Source of the DNA: Chloracidobacterium thermophilum B
Lineage (GTDB): Bacteria; Acidobacteriota; Blastocatellia; Chloracidobacteriales; Chloracidobacteriaceae
Reading direction: 5' to 3'
Assembly: GCF_000226295.1 (NCBI RefSeq)
Contig: NC_016024.1
Span: forward strand, 2,277,501 to 2,341,500
DNA length: 64,000 nucleotides
Positions 51,883 through 60,960 of this stretch are shown here, piece after piece; positions within the stretch are counted from its first letter, which is position 1, and each line of letters begins with the position of its first letter. The notes under the pieces were generated by a model that saw nothing but the letters and a program-made list of their open reading frames with translations, ran no database searches and was not told the DNA's origin. Both the position numbers and the translations under genes were made by a program.

Positions 51883-53331
51883 TCAATGCGCCGTAGCCAA
51901 GGCCCGTTGCTCACCAACGAGTTCGGCTTCGGTCAGCTTCAGACTGGAAGCTGCTTCGGGCGACATCAGGGCAACAGCGACGTGAGGCTGCCCCAGAATG
52001 TAGCGGCGAAGGTAACGCTGAATGTCGGCCCGCGAGGTTTTCCGCAGGGTTGGCAGGTAGCCGCGAAAGTAGTCCAGTCCGGTTGAAGCCCACCAGAAAC
52101 TCAGCGAGTGAACGTGCTCGCTGACCTTCTCCCGCGAAAACAGGTCTTCGGCCTCAAGCAGGGTTTTGGCCACGCTGAGTTCTTCATCCGTGAAGTAGTC
52201 GGCGTCGGCAAAATGTTCGATTTCGGCATAGATGGCGCGCAGGGCGGCGCGGGCTTTCTCCGGTGTGGTTTGCAGCGTGAGGGTAATCGGGCCGACGTTG
52301 CGCTGGGTCAGGTAGATCAAATCCACGCCGGTAGCGAGACCGCTGTCCACGAGCGCCCGCTGGAAACGGCTGTTTGGCTGCCGCAGGATGAACGAGAACA
52401 CATCTGCCGCGTAGGTGGCTGCATCGTCCTTGCCAATCGAAGGGCCGTGCCAGCCGATCTGAATGGTGACGTTCTGCACGGGCTGCGTCACCACGACGCC
52501 TTCACTTGCTTTCAGCGGCGGATGTTCCACCAACGGGTACTTTTTGAACGGGTCTTCACCACGCGGCCAGTCTCCGAAATACGTTGCCACGAGGCGAAAG
52601 GCCTCTTCGGGTTCGACATCGCCGGCAACGAGGACGGCGGCGTTGTTCGGCACATAGTACCGCTGCTGGATGAGCCGCATCTGATCGGTTGTTGCCGCAG
52701 CCACGGTTTCGCGCGTCCCAAGGGGATTTTTGCGGCTGGTATAGGTGGCAAACAGCCGCCGCGTCATTTCGGTTGAAAGGTAGTAGTAGGGATTTGACTC
52801 ATTGCGGTCTATTTCGCCTAGTACGACTTCTTTTTCGCGGGCAAATTCCTCCTCGTCGAAAGCCGGGTACAGGGCGGCATCCCGCATGAAGCGCAGCGCC
52901 GTGGGCAGATGCCGGCTGAGCGTGGTGAAGTAGTAGTTGACCAGCTCGGTGTTTGTTGTGCCGTTGTAAATGATGCCCAGTTCGCCAATGGTGCGCAGGT
53001 AGGTTTCCTGATTTTTCACGGCCCGGTTGGCCTTGAAGAACATGTGCTCGTAAAGGTGCGACAGGCCGTTGAGTTCGGGCGGCTCGGTGAAGGAACCGTT
53101 GCGGCAGGCAAGTTCAATCGTCACCAGCGGTACGGCGTGGTCTTCATAGACGATGACTTCGAGGCCGTTTGGCAGTTGGCGGTTGAAAAGCTGGGCGTAC
53201 TCCGGGGCCGAAGCATCAGGCGCTTTGGCGGGAGCGGGCCGTTGGGCAGCGCGCTGGATGCTGCCCGGCGGCAGGGCGGTTCCTACAGTTGAAAACCAGA
53301 GCGTCAGGCAGATGAGAAACCAAAGGCGCAT
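51883..53331 (-). CDS. M16-family zinc metalloprotease, exported
   Basis: About 482 aa with signal peptide (WFLICLTLWFSTVGTAL). The inverted zinc motif HLYEH (HxxEH, residues 92-96) and the downstream Glu region REKEVVLGEID are present. A C-terminal non-catalytic half (VQNVTIQIGWHGPSIGKDDA, FSFILRQPNSRFQRALVDSG) completes the single-chain form. Such pitrilysin-type peptidases degrade peptides in the periplasm. The start at 53331 is preferred over the upstream frame to 53676, which has no signal peptide. The 390-bp gap to the next gene shows nothing. Confidence 0.92.
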   Translation of the reverse strand: MRLWFLICLTLWFSTVGTALPPGSIQRAAQRPAPAKAPDASAPEYAQLFNRQLPNGLEVIVYEDHAVPLVTIELACRNGSFTEPPELNGLSHLYEHMFFKANRAVKNQETYLRTIGELGIIYNGTTNTELVNYYFTTLSRHLPTALRFMRDAALYPAFDEEEFAREKEVVLGEIDRNESNPYYYLSTEMTRRLFATYTSRKNPLGTRETVAAATTDQMRLIQQRYYVPNNAAVLVAGDVEPEEAFRLVATYFGDWPRGEDPFKKYPLVEHPPLKASEGVVVTQPVQNVTIQIGWHGPSIGKDDAATYAADVFSFILRQPNSRFQRALVDSGLATGVDLIYLTQRNVGPITLTLQTTPEKARAALRAIYAEIEHFADADYFTDEELSVAKTLLEAEDLFSREKVSEHVHSLSFWWASTGLDYFRGYLPTLRKTSRADIQRYLRRYILGQPHVAVALMSPEAASSLKLTEAELVGEQRALATAH

Positions 53332-53721
53332 GGTGCAGGTATTTCCGGTGTGGGAGCGTGGAGTACGGCGGCGGCAGGGGCTGGCCCGGAGGGCATCTTG
53401 GCGGGACGCGGCCGGGGCGTCAATGTCGTCGGCGGCTGTGGCGACCCCGCCGCAGGTTGACCATCCCGACTCAGGCACGCTGGGAAGTCCCTTCGTCGGA
53501 CTCGTGATCCAGAACCCGCAAAGACAACAACGCGCAAGGTGTACACTGGAACCGGAAAACAACCTGCCGGGGCTGGATGTGCAGAAGCGGCGCGTTGGTG
53601 ACGATGAAGGGCGTGTTCTCCGGTCTGTCGCAAGCTTACGGCAACAGCGGTTCGCACATCTCTGGTGCACGATCAATGGATCGGCTACTCAAAGAACACC
53701 GGTTCGCAACGTTGGAGGTGC

Positions 53722-54030
53722 ATGATGCACGAGCGGATACGATTCCCCAAAGACCAGGTTGCTGAGTTCTGCCGCCTTCACCACATCCGGCGTCTGGCAG
53801 TATTCGGTTCCGCCTTGCGTTCCGATTTCAACGAGAACAGTGACATTGACATTCTGGTTGAGTTCGAGCCGGAGCACATCCCTGGACTGTTTGGCATAGC
53901 GCGTATGGAGCGCGAACTTTCAAATCTTCTCGGCGGGCGCAAGGTTGATGTACGCACGCCGGAAGACCTGAGCCGGTATTTTCGTCAGGACGTGCTGAAT
54001 GAAGCGGAGGTGCAGTATGCGCAGGAATGA
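53722..54030 (+). CDS. mntA: MntA-type nucleotidyltransferase antitoxin (pair 5)
   Basis: About 102 aa. Motif [20 protein letters not shown] with GS and DxD. C-terminal [20 protein letters not shown] typical. ATG 53722 or 53725. Overlaps the hepT start by 14 bp. Intact. The pair is outside the Hma island and unlike the island modules it has no relics next to it. It probably keeps HepT inactive by nucleotidylation. Confidence 0.9.
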   Translation: MMHERIRFPKDQVAEFCRLHHIRRLAVFGSALRSDFNENSDIDILVEFEPEHIPGLFGIARMERELSNLLGGRKVDVRTPEDLSRYFRQDVLNEAEVQYAQE

Positions 54031-54355
54031 CCGTATCCGCTTGCAGCACATGCTCGATGCCGCCCGGGAAGCTATCGAATTTGCTCAAAACAGCCGCCGT
54101 CAGGATTTGGACAGCGATCGCAAGCTGACGCTTGCCTTGGTCAAGGATATTGAAATCATTGGCGAAGCGGCTTATCGAATCACGGAGGATACACGACGCA
54201 CTCTGCCAGAGATTCCATGGGAAGATATTGTCGGCATGCGCCACCGGCTGGTTCATGCCTACTTCGACATCAACCTGGATATTCTTTGGAAGACCGTGCA
54301 AGAAGACCTTCCCCCACTTACGCGGATTCTTTCCGAGTTATTGGGCGAGAAATAA
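54017..54355 (+). CDS. hepT: HepT-type HEPN toxin (pair 5)
   Basis: About 112 aa. [20 protein letters not shown] is the central helix, [12 protein letters not shown] carries Rx4HxY. Starts at ATG 54017, inside mntA. All motifs are intact, suggesting a working toxin-antitoxin pair. The 54356-54674 gap behind it contains no recognisable gene or repeat. Confidence 0.9.
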   Translation: MRRNDRIRLQHMLDAAREAIEFAQNSRRQDLDSDRKLTLALVKDIEIIGEAAYRITEDTRRTLPEIPWEDIVGMRHRLVHAYFDINLDILWKTVQEDLPPLTRILSELLGEK

Positions 54356-54674
54356 GCAAGCCCAATAGCATCCAGCAATGCGTCAAGCTGAAAAATCACC
54401 TCGTTCGGCTGACGTGACTGAACAGCCTGCTGGGTTATAAAAGCCATTATGAATCGCTCGGGAACACATAAAAACGCTGTCTTACTGCACGGCGCAGAGT
54501 GATGTTTCCGGGGCATCGTAACACTATCTGCCGCAACCGCTTTTCAGCAACATGAGTGATGAAAACTGGCGGGGGCGCATGTCATGCCAGCCAGTTCCCG
54601 GCTATAAAGACGCTTCCGCGCCGGGCGCGACCACGGCGCACCGAAACCGGCAGACGGCTTCAGCCCTGTAAACC

Positions 54675-56516
54675 ATGAGTTCTTCTCCCACAGCCTCACT
54701 CGCCTCGCCCGTTGCTTCAGCGCCAACCGCTGCATCTTCAGCCCAACCTTCCAGCCCCACGCTCACCCCGTGGCAGCGCCTGCTCCGCTTCTGCGCGCCC
54801 TACTGGCCCAGCTTTCTGCTCGGCGGGCTGTGCATTCTGGCCAGCGCCTATATCAACCTGCTGTCGCCACAGGTGATTCGTACGGCTGTGGATGACCTTG
54901 GCAGGGGCGTCACGCAGTCCAAGATCGCACGCTATGCCGGGCTGGTTGTCGGCATCGCCGCCATCCGGGGGCTGTTTTTGTTCTGGCAGCGGCGCATCCT
55001 CATCAACCGCTCGCGCGACATCGAATACGACCTGCGTCAGGCCTTCTACGCCCATCTCCAGCAGCAACCGCCGTCCTTTTTCCATCGCCAGCGGATTGGC
55101 GATCTGATGTCGCGTGCCACGAACGACATCGGCGCCGTACGCATGCTCATCGGCCCGGCCGTACTCTACGGCCTCAACACACTGTTCACCGTCCTGCTCG
55201 TTCTGCCCGCCATGGTGGCCGTCAACGTCACCCTCACCGCCTTCGCCCTCATCACCCTGCCGCTGGCGGCGGCCGCCACGAAATACTTTGGGGCGCGCAT
55301 CCACGACCAGTCGGAGCGCATTCAGGAATACTTCGGACTGGTGACGGCCAAGGCGCAGGAAAACTTTTCCGGCGTCCGTGTCGTGCGCGCCTTCGCCCAG
55401 GAAGCCGCTGAAGAAGCCGCCTTCGACGCCATGAACCGGGAGTTCGTCCGACGCAACCTGCAACTCATCCGCCTGTCAGCCCTGTTTCGTCCGGTTCTCG
55501 ACATCCTGTTCGGACTCGGCCCGGCCATTGTGCTGTGGTACGGCGGGCGGCTCGTTCTGCGCGGCGAGCTGACCCTGGGGCAGTTCGTGGAATTCAACCT
55601 CTACCTGACCATGCTCGTCTGGCCGATGATTGCGCTGGGCTGGGTTGTCAACCTCACCCAGCGCGGACTGGCCAGCATGGGACGATTGTCCAAAATTTTC
55701 GATGAAGCTCCGGCCATTCATGACGCAGCCGCCGTTCCCAACCTGCCGCCCGTTGCCGGCGACATCGAGTTCCGACACCTGACCTTCGCCTACCCGGGCC
55801 CTGACGGCATGCCGGGTCCGCCTGTGCTGCGCGACATTTCGCTCACCATCCCACGCGGTGCGACCCTGGCGATAGTTGGCTCCACCGGCGCCGGCAAAAG
55901 CACCCTCGCCAATCTCATTCCCCGGCTGCTCGATGCGCCACCTGGGACGCTGTTTATTGACGGGCGGCCCATCCACGATTATCCCCTGCATCAACTCCGG
56001 GCAGCCATCGGCTACGCGCCCCAGGAAGCCTTCCTCTTCAGCGATACCATTGCCGCCAACATTGCCTTTGGCGTTGAGCAGGCAACGCCCGAAGCCATCG
56101 CCCAGGCGGCCGAACAGGCCGGACTGCGCGAAGACGTGGAACGCTTCCCAAAGGGCTTTGAAACTGTCATCGGTGAACGCGGCATCACCCTTTCCGGCGG
56201 ACAGAAACAACGCACGGCGCTGGCCCGCGCCATCCTGCGCAATCCCCGCATCCTCATCCTCGACGATGCCCTTTCGGCCGTGGATACCGACACCGAAGCG
56301 CGCATTCTGGGGCATCTCCGGCAGGTGATGCGCGGACGGACCACCATCCTCATCGCCCACCGGATTTCAACCGTCAAGGATGCCGACCACATCGTGTTTC
56401 TCGAAGACGGGCAGATTGTCGAACAGGGAACGCATGACCAGCTCGTGGCCCTTGGCGGCTGCTACGCGGCGCTGTATGAACGGCAAAAACTCGAAGCCGA
56501 ACTCGCGGCGCTCTGA
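54675..56516 (+). CDS. ABC exporter, MsbA-like half-transporter
   Basis: 613 aa. Transmembrane domain with six helices in the first 330 residues (FLLGGLCILASAYINLL and others), then the nucleotide-binding domain: Walker A VGSTGAGKSTLANLIPRLL, signature LSGGQKQRTALARAILRNPR, Walker B ILILDDALSAVDTDTEARIL and the H-loop LIAHRISTVKDADHIVFLED. A Ser/Ala/Pro-rich N-terminal extension. Probably a lipid flippase or multidrug exporter; MsbA is a candidate because murJ and lpxC point to a lipid A envelope. Directly followed by murJ. Confidence 0.92.
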   Translation: MSSSPTASLASPVASAPTAASSAQPSSPTLTPWQRLLRFCAPYWPSFLLGGLCILASAYINLLSPQVIRTAVDDLGRGVTQSKIARYAGLVVGIAAIRGLFLFWQRRILINRSRDIEYDLRQAFYAHLQQQPPSFFHRQRIGDLMSRATNDIGAVRMLIGPAVLYGLNTLFTVLLVLPAMVAVNVTLTAFALITLPLAAAATKYFGARIHDQSERIQEYFGLVTAKAQENFSGVRVVRAFAQEAAEEAAFDAMNREFVRRNLQLIRLSALFRPVLDILFGLGPAIVLWYGGRLVLRGELTLGQFVEFNLYLTMLVWPMIALGWVVNLTQRGLASMGRLSKIFDEAPAIHDAAAVPNLPPVAGDIEFRHLTFAYPGPDGMPGPPVLRDISLTIPRGATLAIVGSTGAGKSTLANLIPRLLDAPPGTLFIDGRPIHDYPLHQLRAAIGYAPQEAFLFSDTIAANIAFGVEQATPEAIAQAAEQAGLREDVERFPKGFETVIGERGITLSGGQKQRTALARAILRNPRILILDDALSAVDTDTEARILGHLRQVMRGRTTILIAHRISTVKDADHIVFLEDGQIVEQGTHDQLVALGGCYAALYERQKLEAELAAL

Positions 56517-56563
56517 ACGATGGCGGGGCCACCCGGCGGCGGCCCCTTTCAGGTAATCCCTGC

Positions 56564-58174
56564 ATGCCGACGTTTCCCAAGCTTCCGGCGGCGCTTCTGG
56601 TTGGAATGGGCATTCTGGCCAGCCGGGTGTCGGGACTCATCCGCAACAAGGTTTTTGCCTACTACTTCGGCGACACCGATCTGGCCGGGGTCTATCGCGC
56701 AGCGCAGCGCATTCCGAACGTGCTGCAAAACCTGCTCGGCGAAGGCGCGCTCTCGGCCTCGTTCATTCCAGCCTATGCGCGGCTGCTGGCCGAAGGCCGG
56801 ACCGACGAAGCCGGACGCCTCGCCGGGGCCATCTTCAGTCTGCTGGCCGTCGTCGTGGCCGGACTCGTGGCCGCCGGCATGGCGCTTGCGCCCTGGCTGA
56901 CGCGCCTCATTGCGCCCGGCTTTACCGGTGAAAACTACGCCCTGACGGTCACACTGGTACGGATTTTCTTCCCCGGCATCGGCCTGCTGGTGCTGTCGGC
57001 CTGGTGTCTGGGTGTTCTCAACAGCCACCGGCGGTTTCTGCTGCCTTACGCTGCGCCCGTGGCGCTCAATCTCGTCGTCATCCTGACGCTGCTGGTGTTT
57101 GGCGGACAACCGCTCGAACACCTCGTCGTCTGGACGACCTGGGGCAATGTCGTGGGAAGCGCCGTCATGCTGGCCATACAGCTTCCGACGGTCTGGCGCA
57201 TGGCACCGCCGCTCCAGTTGGGTTTTCAGCTCGACGGTGCGCCCACCCGCGAGGTCATCGGTAACTTCTTTCCGGCGCTCGTCAGCCGGGGCGTCGCACA
57301 GATCAGCGGCTATCTGGACAACATCCTGGCCAGCCTCATTTCACCAGGCGCCGTCGGCATTCTGGGCTACGCGCAGGACGTGTACATGCTGCCCGTCAGC
57401 CTGTTCGGGCTGGCGATTTCGGCAGCCGAACTTCCAGCCCTGTCCAGCGCCACCGGCACGCCGGAAGCTGTGGCCGCCCAGATGCGCGAACGCCTGAAGC
57501 AGGCCGTACGACAGATGTCGTTTTTCGTCATTCCCTCAAGTGTGGCTTTTGTCGTGTTGGGCGGCAGTATTGTCGGCGTGCTCTACCGGGGCGGACGTTT
57601 CGATGACAACGCCACGGCGGCCGTCTGGCTGACACTCGCGGCGGCAGCGATTGGCTTGCGCGCGGCGACGCAGGCCCGGCTCTACGCCTCTGGATTTTAT
57701 GCCCTGGGCGACACCCGCACGCCACTGCGCTACGCACTGGCACGGGTTGGGTTGGGCGCAGGAGGCGGTGCGGTCGCGGCGCTGTACCTGCCAGGCCGGT
57801 GGGGCCTGCCGTCGGCGTGGGGCGTCGCCGGACTGGCCGCGGCTTCGGGGCTTGCCGCCTGGGTGGAGTTCGTTCTGCTGCGCCGCAGCCTGCACGGACG
57901 CATCGGGCCGCTGGCTGACAACCGCCTCGAACGTGCCGGACTGTGGCTGTGCGCGCTGCTGGCGGCCGGAAGCGCCTGGGCGGTCATCTCGCTCGTCGCT
58001 CCGGCGGTCAGTTCAGGTGCATCGTGGCGCTGGCTGGCTGATCTCGGCGGGCTGGCGCTGTACGGCGGTGTGTACCTGACAGCCGCCGTCGTCCTGCGAC
58101 TGACGCCGTTCGATCTTCAGGCACGGTTGCGCCGCCTGGCCGGAAGGGATGAGGGAGTGGCGAATAGGGAATAG
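56564..58174 (+). CDS. murJ: Lipid II flippase MurJ
   Basis: 536 aa, about 14 membrane helices, MOP superfamily. Typical starting motif GILASRVSGLIRNKVFAYYF, QRIPNVLQNLLGEGALSASF, then FFPALVSRGVAQISGYLDNI and AISAAELPALSSATGTPEAV. MurJ moves lipid II across the cytoplasmic membrane for peptidoglycan synthesis. It begins 47 bp after the ABC exporter gene and is probably cotranscribed. The start at 56564 matches the family. Confidence 0.95.
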   Translation: MPTFPKLPAALLVGMGILASRVSGLIRNKVFAYYFGDTDLAGVYRAAQRIPNVLQNLLGEGALSASFIPAYARLLAEGRTDEAGRLAGAIFSLLAVVVAGLVAAGMALAPWLTRLIAPGFTGENYALTVTLVRIFFPGIGLLVLSAWCLGVLNSHRRFLLPYAAPVALNLVVILTLLVFGGQPLEHLVVWTTWGNVVGSAVMLAIQLPTVWRMAPPLQLGFQLDGAPTREVIGNFFPALVSRGVAQISGYLDNILASLISPGAVGILGYAQDVYMLPVSLFGLAISAAELPALSSATGTPEAVAAQMRERLKQAVRQMSFFVIPSSVAFVVLGGSIVGVLYRGGRFDDNATAAVWLTLAAAAIGLRAATQARLYASGFYALGDTRTPLRYALARVGLGAGGGAVAALYLPGRWGLPSAWGVAGLAAASGLAAWVEFVLLRRSLHGRIGPLADNRLERAGLWLCALLAAGSAWAVISLVAPAVSSGASWRWLADLGGLALYGGVYLTAAVVLRLTPFDLQARLRRLAGRDEGVANRE

Positions 58175-58335
58175 GAAGTAGTGAATAGGGAATGGTGAAT
58201 AGAAAACAGGAAAGTGAAAAGCAGGAAACGCAAAACAGATAGCCATCAATCCTCAATTTTCCATTTTCCATTTTCCATTTCCCATTCTCTATTTCCTATT
58301 TCCTATTCTCTGTTTTCCATTTTTTTCATTTCGGG
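58159..58335 (+). repeat. Low-complexity repeat tract with inverted purine and pyrimidine arms
   Basis: A purine-rich tract of degenerate GGGAATAGGGAATAGG-type repeats (about 58159-58235) is followed by a pyrimidine-rich tract of TTTCCATTTTCCATT and ATTTCCTATTTCCTATT repeats (about 58250-58335). The arms are partly complementary and could form a long imperfect hairpin between murJ and fhs. Confidence 0.7.
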
Positions 58336-58343
58336 AAAATTCC

Positions 58344-60011
58344 ATGTCTGACCTTGCCATTGCACGCTCTGTCAAACTGCAACCGATTGCCGCCATTGCC
58401 GAACGTCTCGGTGTGGCCGCCGACCAACTGGAACCATACGGGCGGTATGCCGCCAAACTGCCACTTGCCTTCAGTGCGCCGGAGAGTTCCCGACAAGGCA
58501 AACTCATCCTTGTTTCCGCCATGACACCAACCCCGGCCGGAGAAGGAAAAACCACGGTCACAATTGGTCTGACCGATGCCCTCAACCGGATCGGGCGGCA
58601 GGCCGTTGCCGTCCTGCGGGAGCCATCCCTTGGGCCGGTGTTCGGCCTCAAGGGCGGCGCCACCGGCGGCGGACGGTCGCAGGTAGCGCCTATGGACATG
58701 ATCAACCTGCACTTCACGGGTGATTTTGCCGCCGTGACCGCCGCCCACAACCTGCTGGCCGCCATCGTGGACAACGCGCTCCACCAGCGGCGAAACCCCG
58801 GCGGAATTGATCTCACCAGTGTGCGCTGGAAGCGCGTTCTCGATACCAACGACCGGGCGCTGCGCCAGATCATCGTCGGCCTCGGCGGCCGCGCCAACGG
58901 CCTGCCCCGTGAGGCCGGTTTTGACATCACGGCGGCTTCGGAAGTCATGGCCGCCATGTGTCTGTGCGATTCGCTGCACCACCTGAAGGAAAAACTCGGC
59001 GGCATCTTCGTCGCCCTCACCCACGACAAACAACCCCTGTATGCCCGCGACTTCAAAGCCAACGGTGCCATGGCCGCCCTGCTGAAGGACGCCATCAAGC
59101 CCAATCTGGTGCAGACGCTTGAAGGCAGTCCCGCCCTCATTCACCTGGGGCCGTTCGCCAACATTGCGCAGGGGACAAACTCGATCATTGCGACCCGCAC
59201 CGGACTGCACCTGAGCGAATACGTCGTCACCGAAGCCGGATTCGGCTTCGATCTGGGTGGCGAGAAGTTTCTGCACATCAAATGCCGAACCGCCGGCCTG
59301 TCGCCGGCCGTGGTGGTTGTGGTGGCTACGGTGCGGGGCTTGAAATACCAAGGCGGCGCTGCGCTCGAAACCCTGTCCACCCCGGATATGGCAGCCCTGG
59401 AACGGGGTTTTGGCAACCTTGAAAAGCACCTGGAAAACGTCCGTCAGTTCGGACTTGAACCCGTCGTGGCCATCAACCGCTTCACCAGTGATACCGCCGA
59501 AGAAATGGCGTGGATTCAGGCGCGCTGCGCGGCACTGCACGTGGCGGCAGCCGTGTCCGAAACCTGGGCCCACGGTGGGGCCGGAGCCGAAGCCCTCGCC
59601 CACGAAGTCCTGGCTGCGGTCGGGCGTTCCACGTCGTCGTGGCAGCCGCTCTACGACCTGACGGACTCCATCGAGCGCAAAATCGAGACGGTGGCCACGC
59701 GAGTCTATGGTGCCGGCGAAGTGCAGTGGTTCCCCAGGGCCCGGCGCGATCTCCGCCTGATTGCCGAACTGGGACTGGAGCAGCTTCCGGTGTGCATCGC
59801 CAAAACCCAGAAGTCGTTTTCCGACGACCCAACCCGGCTCGGACGCCCCACCGGCTTTACGCTGACCATTCGTGAAATCGAAATTGCCGCCGGCGCTGGT
59901 TTTGTCATTCCAATTGCCGGCGACCTGGTGCGCATGCCGGGACTGCCGGCTGTCCCGGCTTCCGAGCGGATTGACATTGACGCCGAAGGAAACATCATCG
60001 GTCTGTCGTAG
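58344..60011 (+). CDS. fhs: Formate--tetrahydrofolate ligase
   Basis: 555 aa. Binds formate, ATP and THF to make 10-formyl-THF. Conserved: TPTPAGEGKTTVTIGLTDAL (P-loop), LREPSLGPVFGLKGGATGGG, DMINLHFTGDFAAVTAAHNL and VTEAGFGFDLGGEKFLHIK. The start at 58344 lies right behind the repeat tract. It takes part in one-carbon metabolism. The end overlaps the converging gene by 17 bp. Confidence 0.97.
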   Translation: MSDLAIARSVKLQPIAAIAERLGVAADQLEPYGRYAAKLPLAFSAPESSRQGKLILVSAMTPTPAGEGKTTVTIGLTDALNRIGRQAVAVLREPSLGPVFGLKGGATGGGRSQVAPMDMINLHFTGDFAAVTAAHNLLAAIVDNALHQRRNPGGIDLTSVRWKRVLDTNDRALRQIIVGLGGRANGLPREAGFDITAASEVMAAMCLCDSLHHLKEKLGGIFVALTHDKQPLYARDFKANGAMAALLKDAIKPNLVQTLEGSPALIHLGPFANIAQGTNSIIATRTGLHLSEYVVTEAGFGFDLGGEKFLHIKCRTAGLSPAVVVVVATVRGLKYQGGAALETLSTPDMAALERGFGNLEKHLENVRQFGLEPVVAINRFTSDTAEEMAWIQARCAALHVAAAVSETWAHGGAGAEALAHEVLAAVGRSTSSWQPLYDLTDSIERKIETVATRVYGAGEVQWFPRARRDLRLIAELGLEQLPVCIAKTQKSFSDDPTRLGRPTGFTLTIREIEIAAGAGFVIPIAGDLVRMPGLPAVPASERIDIDAEGNIIGLS

Positions 60012-60888
60012 GGCTGCCGGTTTCGGGCAGCCACAGCAGCCCTTTGCGCAGGACGGTGATCTGGCCCGGCTGGAGACCGATTTCAAACGGGTCACAGGCG
60101 GCGGCCGTCTCCAGGCAGCGGGTACACAGGGCGTTCAACTGCCGGCGGACATCCGCCTCGATGTGAAGCAGCGTTTCGTGCAGGTCCGGGTCGCTCACCA
60201 CGCTGTTGAGCGGCTGGTTGTCTTCGGCCGCCACGATGAGACGCTCCCCACTCGAAAAGAGCGCTTCAAGACGGGTAATGGACGAAAAAAATTCCTGCCG
60301 CCGCTCGGTCAGGATTTCATTGAGCTTGGCTTCCGGCAGGTTCTGCCCAAGGCCCTTGCGCTCGGCGGCAGACTGCACCTGCATGAGCTTCAGGTTGACG
60401 CGCGCCGTGAGTGCCGCCAGCTCGTCCTCGATGGTTTCGGCCGCCGATTCCGCCAGCCGTTGGACGAAGCTTTCGCGGCTCTCCCCAACTTCGGAAAACG
60501 CATCAAACTGCTGATTGAACCACAGGCGCAGCTTCTCCCGCCGTGAAAGCCGCGCCACCAGCTCCTCGACGTGGCGCGTCAGCGCCGTCTGTGTAAGCAG
60601 GTAGCCTTGTTGCCGGTGGGGCAGATCGCGTGGCGGAGACTTCCACAACTGGTTGACCTGCACCGTGGACGGCTCGCGTGGGGGCGCATCCCAGTCCGGC
60701 TCGCCTTCTCCCCGTGGCACCCAGGCCAGAAACAGCCGCTCATCCGTATGCTTGAGCCGCGCCCGCAGGCTGTGAAACTTCAGGCTGCACTCCGCAAACC
60801 ACGCCGGCCGGTAAGCCTGTGCGGTGTCCGGCACATCCGCCAGCCAGTATTGCGGCACGTCGAGCGTCGGTGGTGGTGAAGTCGTCAT
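59995..60888 (-). CDS. Hypothetical cytoplasmic protein
   Basis: About 297 aa, no signal or membrane segment. Long helical stretches, with possible coiled coils (DELAALTARVNLKLMQVQSA, LNEILTERRQEFFSSITRL). I recognise no family. Conserved-looking opening SLKFHSLRARLKHTDERLFL. Starts at 60888 because the longer frame adds an unlikely extension. It lies 72 bp behind argS and may be cotranscribed with it. Confidence 0.65.
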   Translation of the reverse strand: MTTSPPPTLDVPQYWLADVPDTAQAYRPAWFAECSLKFHSLRARLKHTDERLFLAWVPRGEGEPDWDAPPREPSTVQVNQLWKSPPRDLPHRQQGYLLTQTALTRHVEELVARLSRREKLRLWFNQQFDAFSEVGESRESFVQRLAESAAETIEDELAALTARVNLKLMQVQSAAERKGLGQNLPEAKLNEILTERRQEFFSSITRLEALFSSGERLIVAAEDNQPLNSVVSDPDLHETLLHIEADVRRQLNALCTRCLETAAACDPFEIGLQPGQITVLRKGLLWLPETGSPTTDR

Positions 60889-60960
60889 GGCAGCCAACCT
60901 CGCAGGGACACAAAGGAAAAGCTGACCGTAGGGGGACACGGCCCGGGCAGCTACATACGC

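Noticed and set aside
58326-60095. 589-codon minus-strand frame over fhs
   Set aside because: Antisense to formate-THF ligase, which has all its motifs; low-complexity composition.
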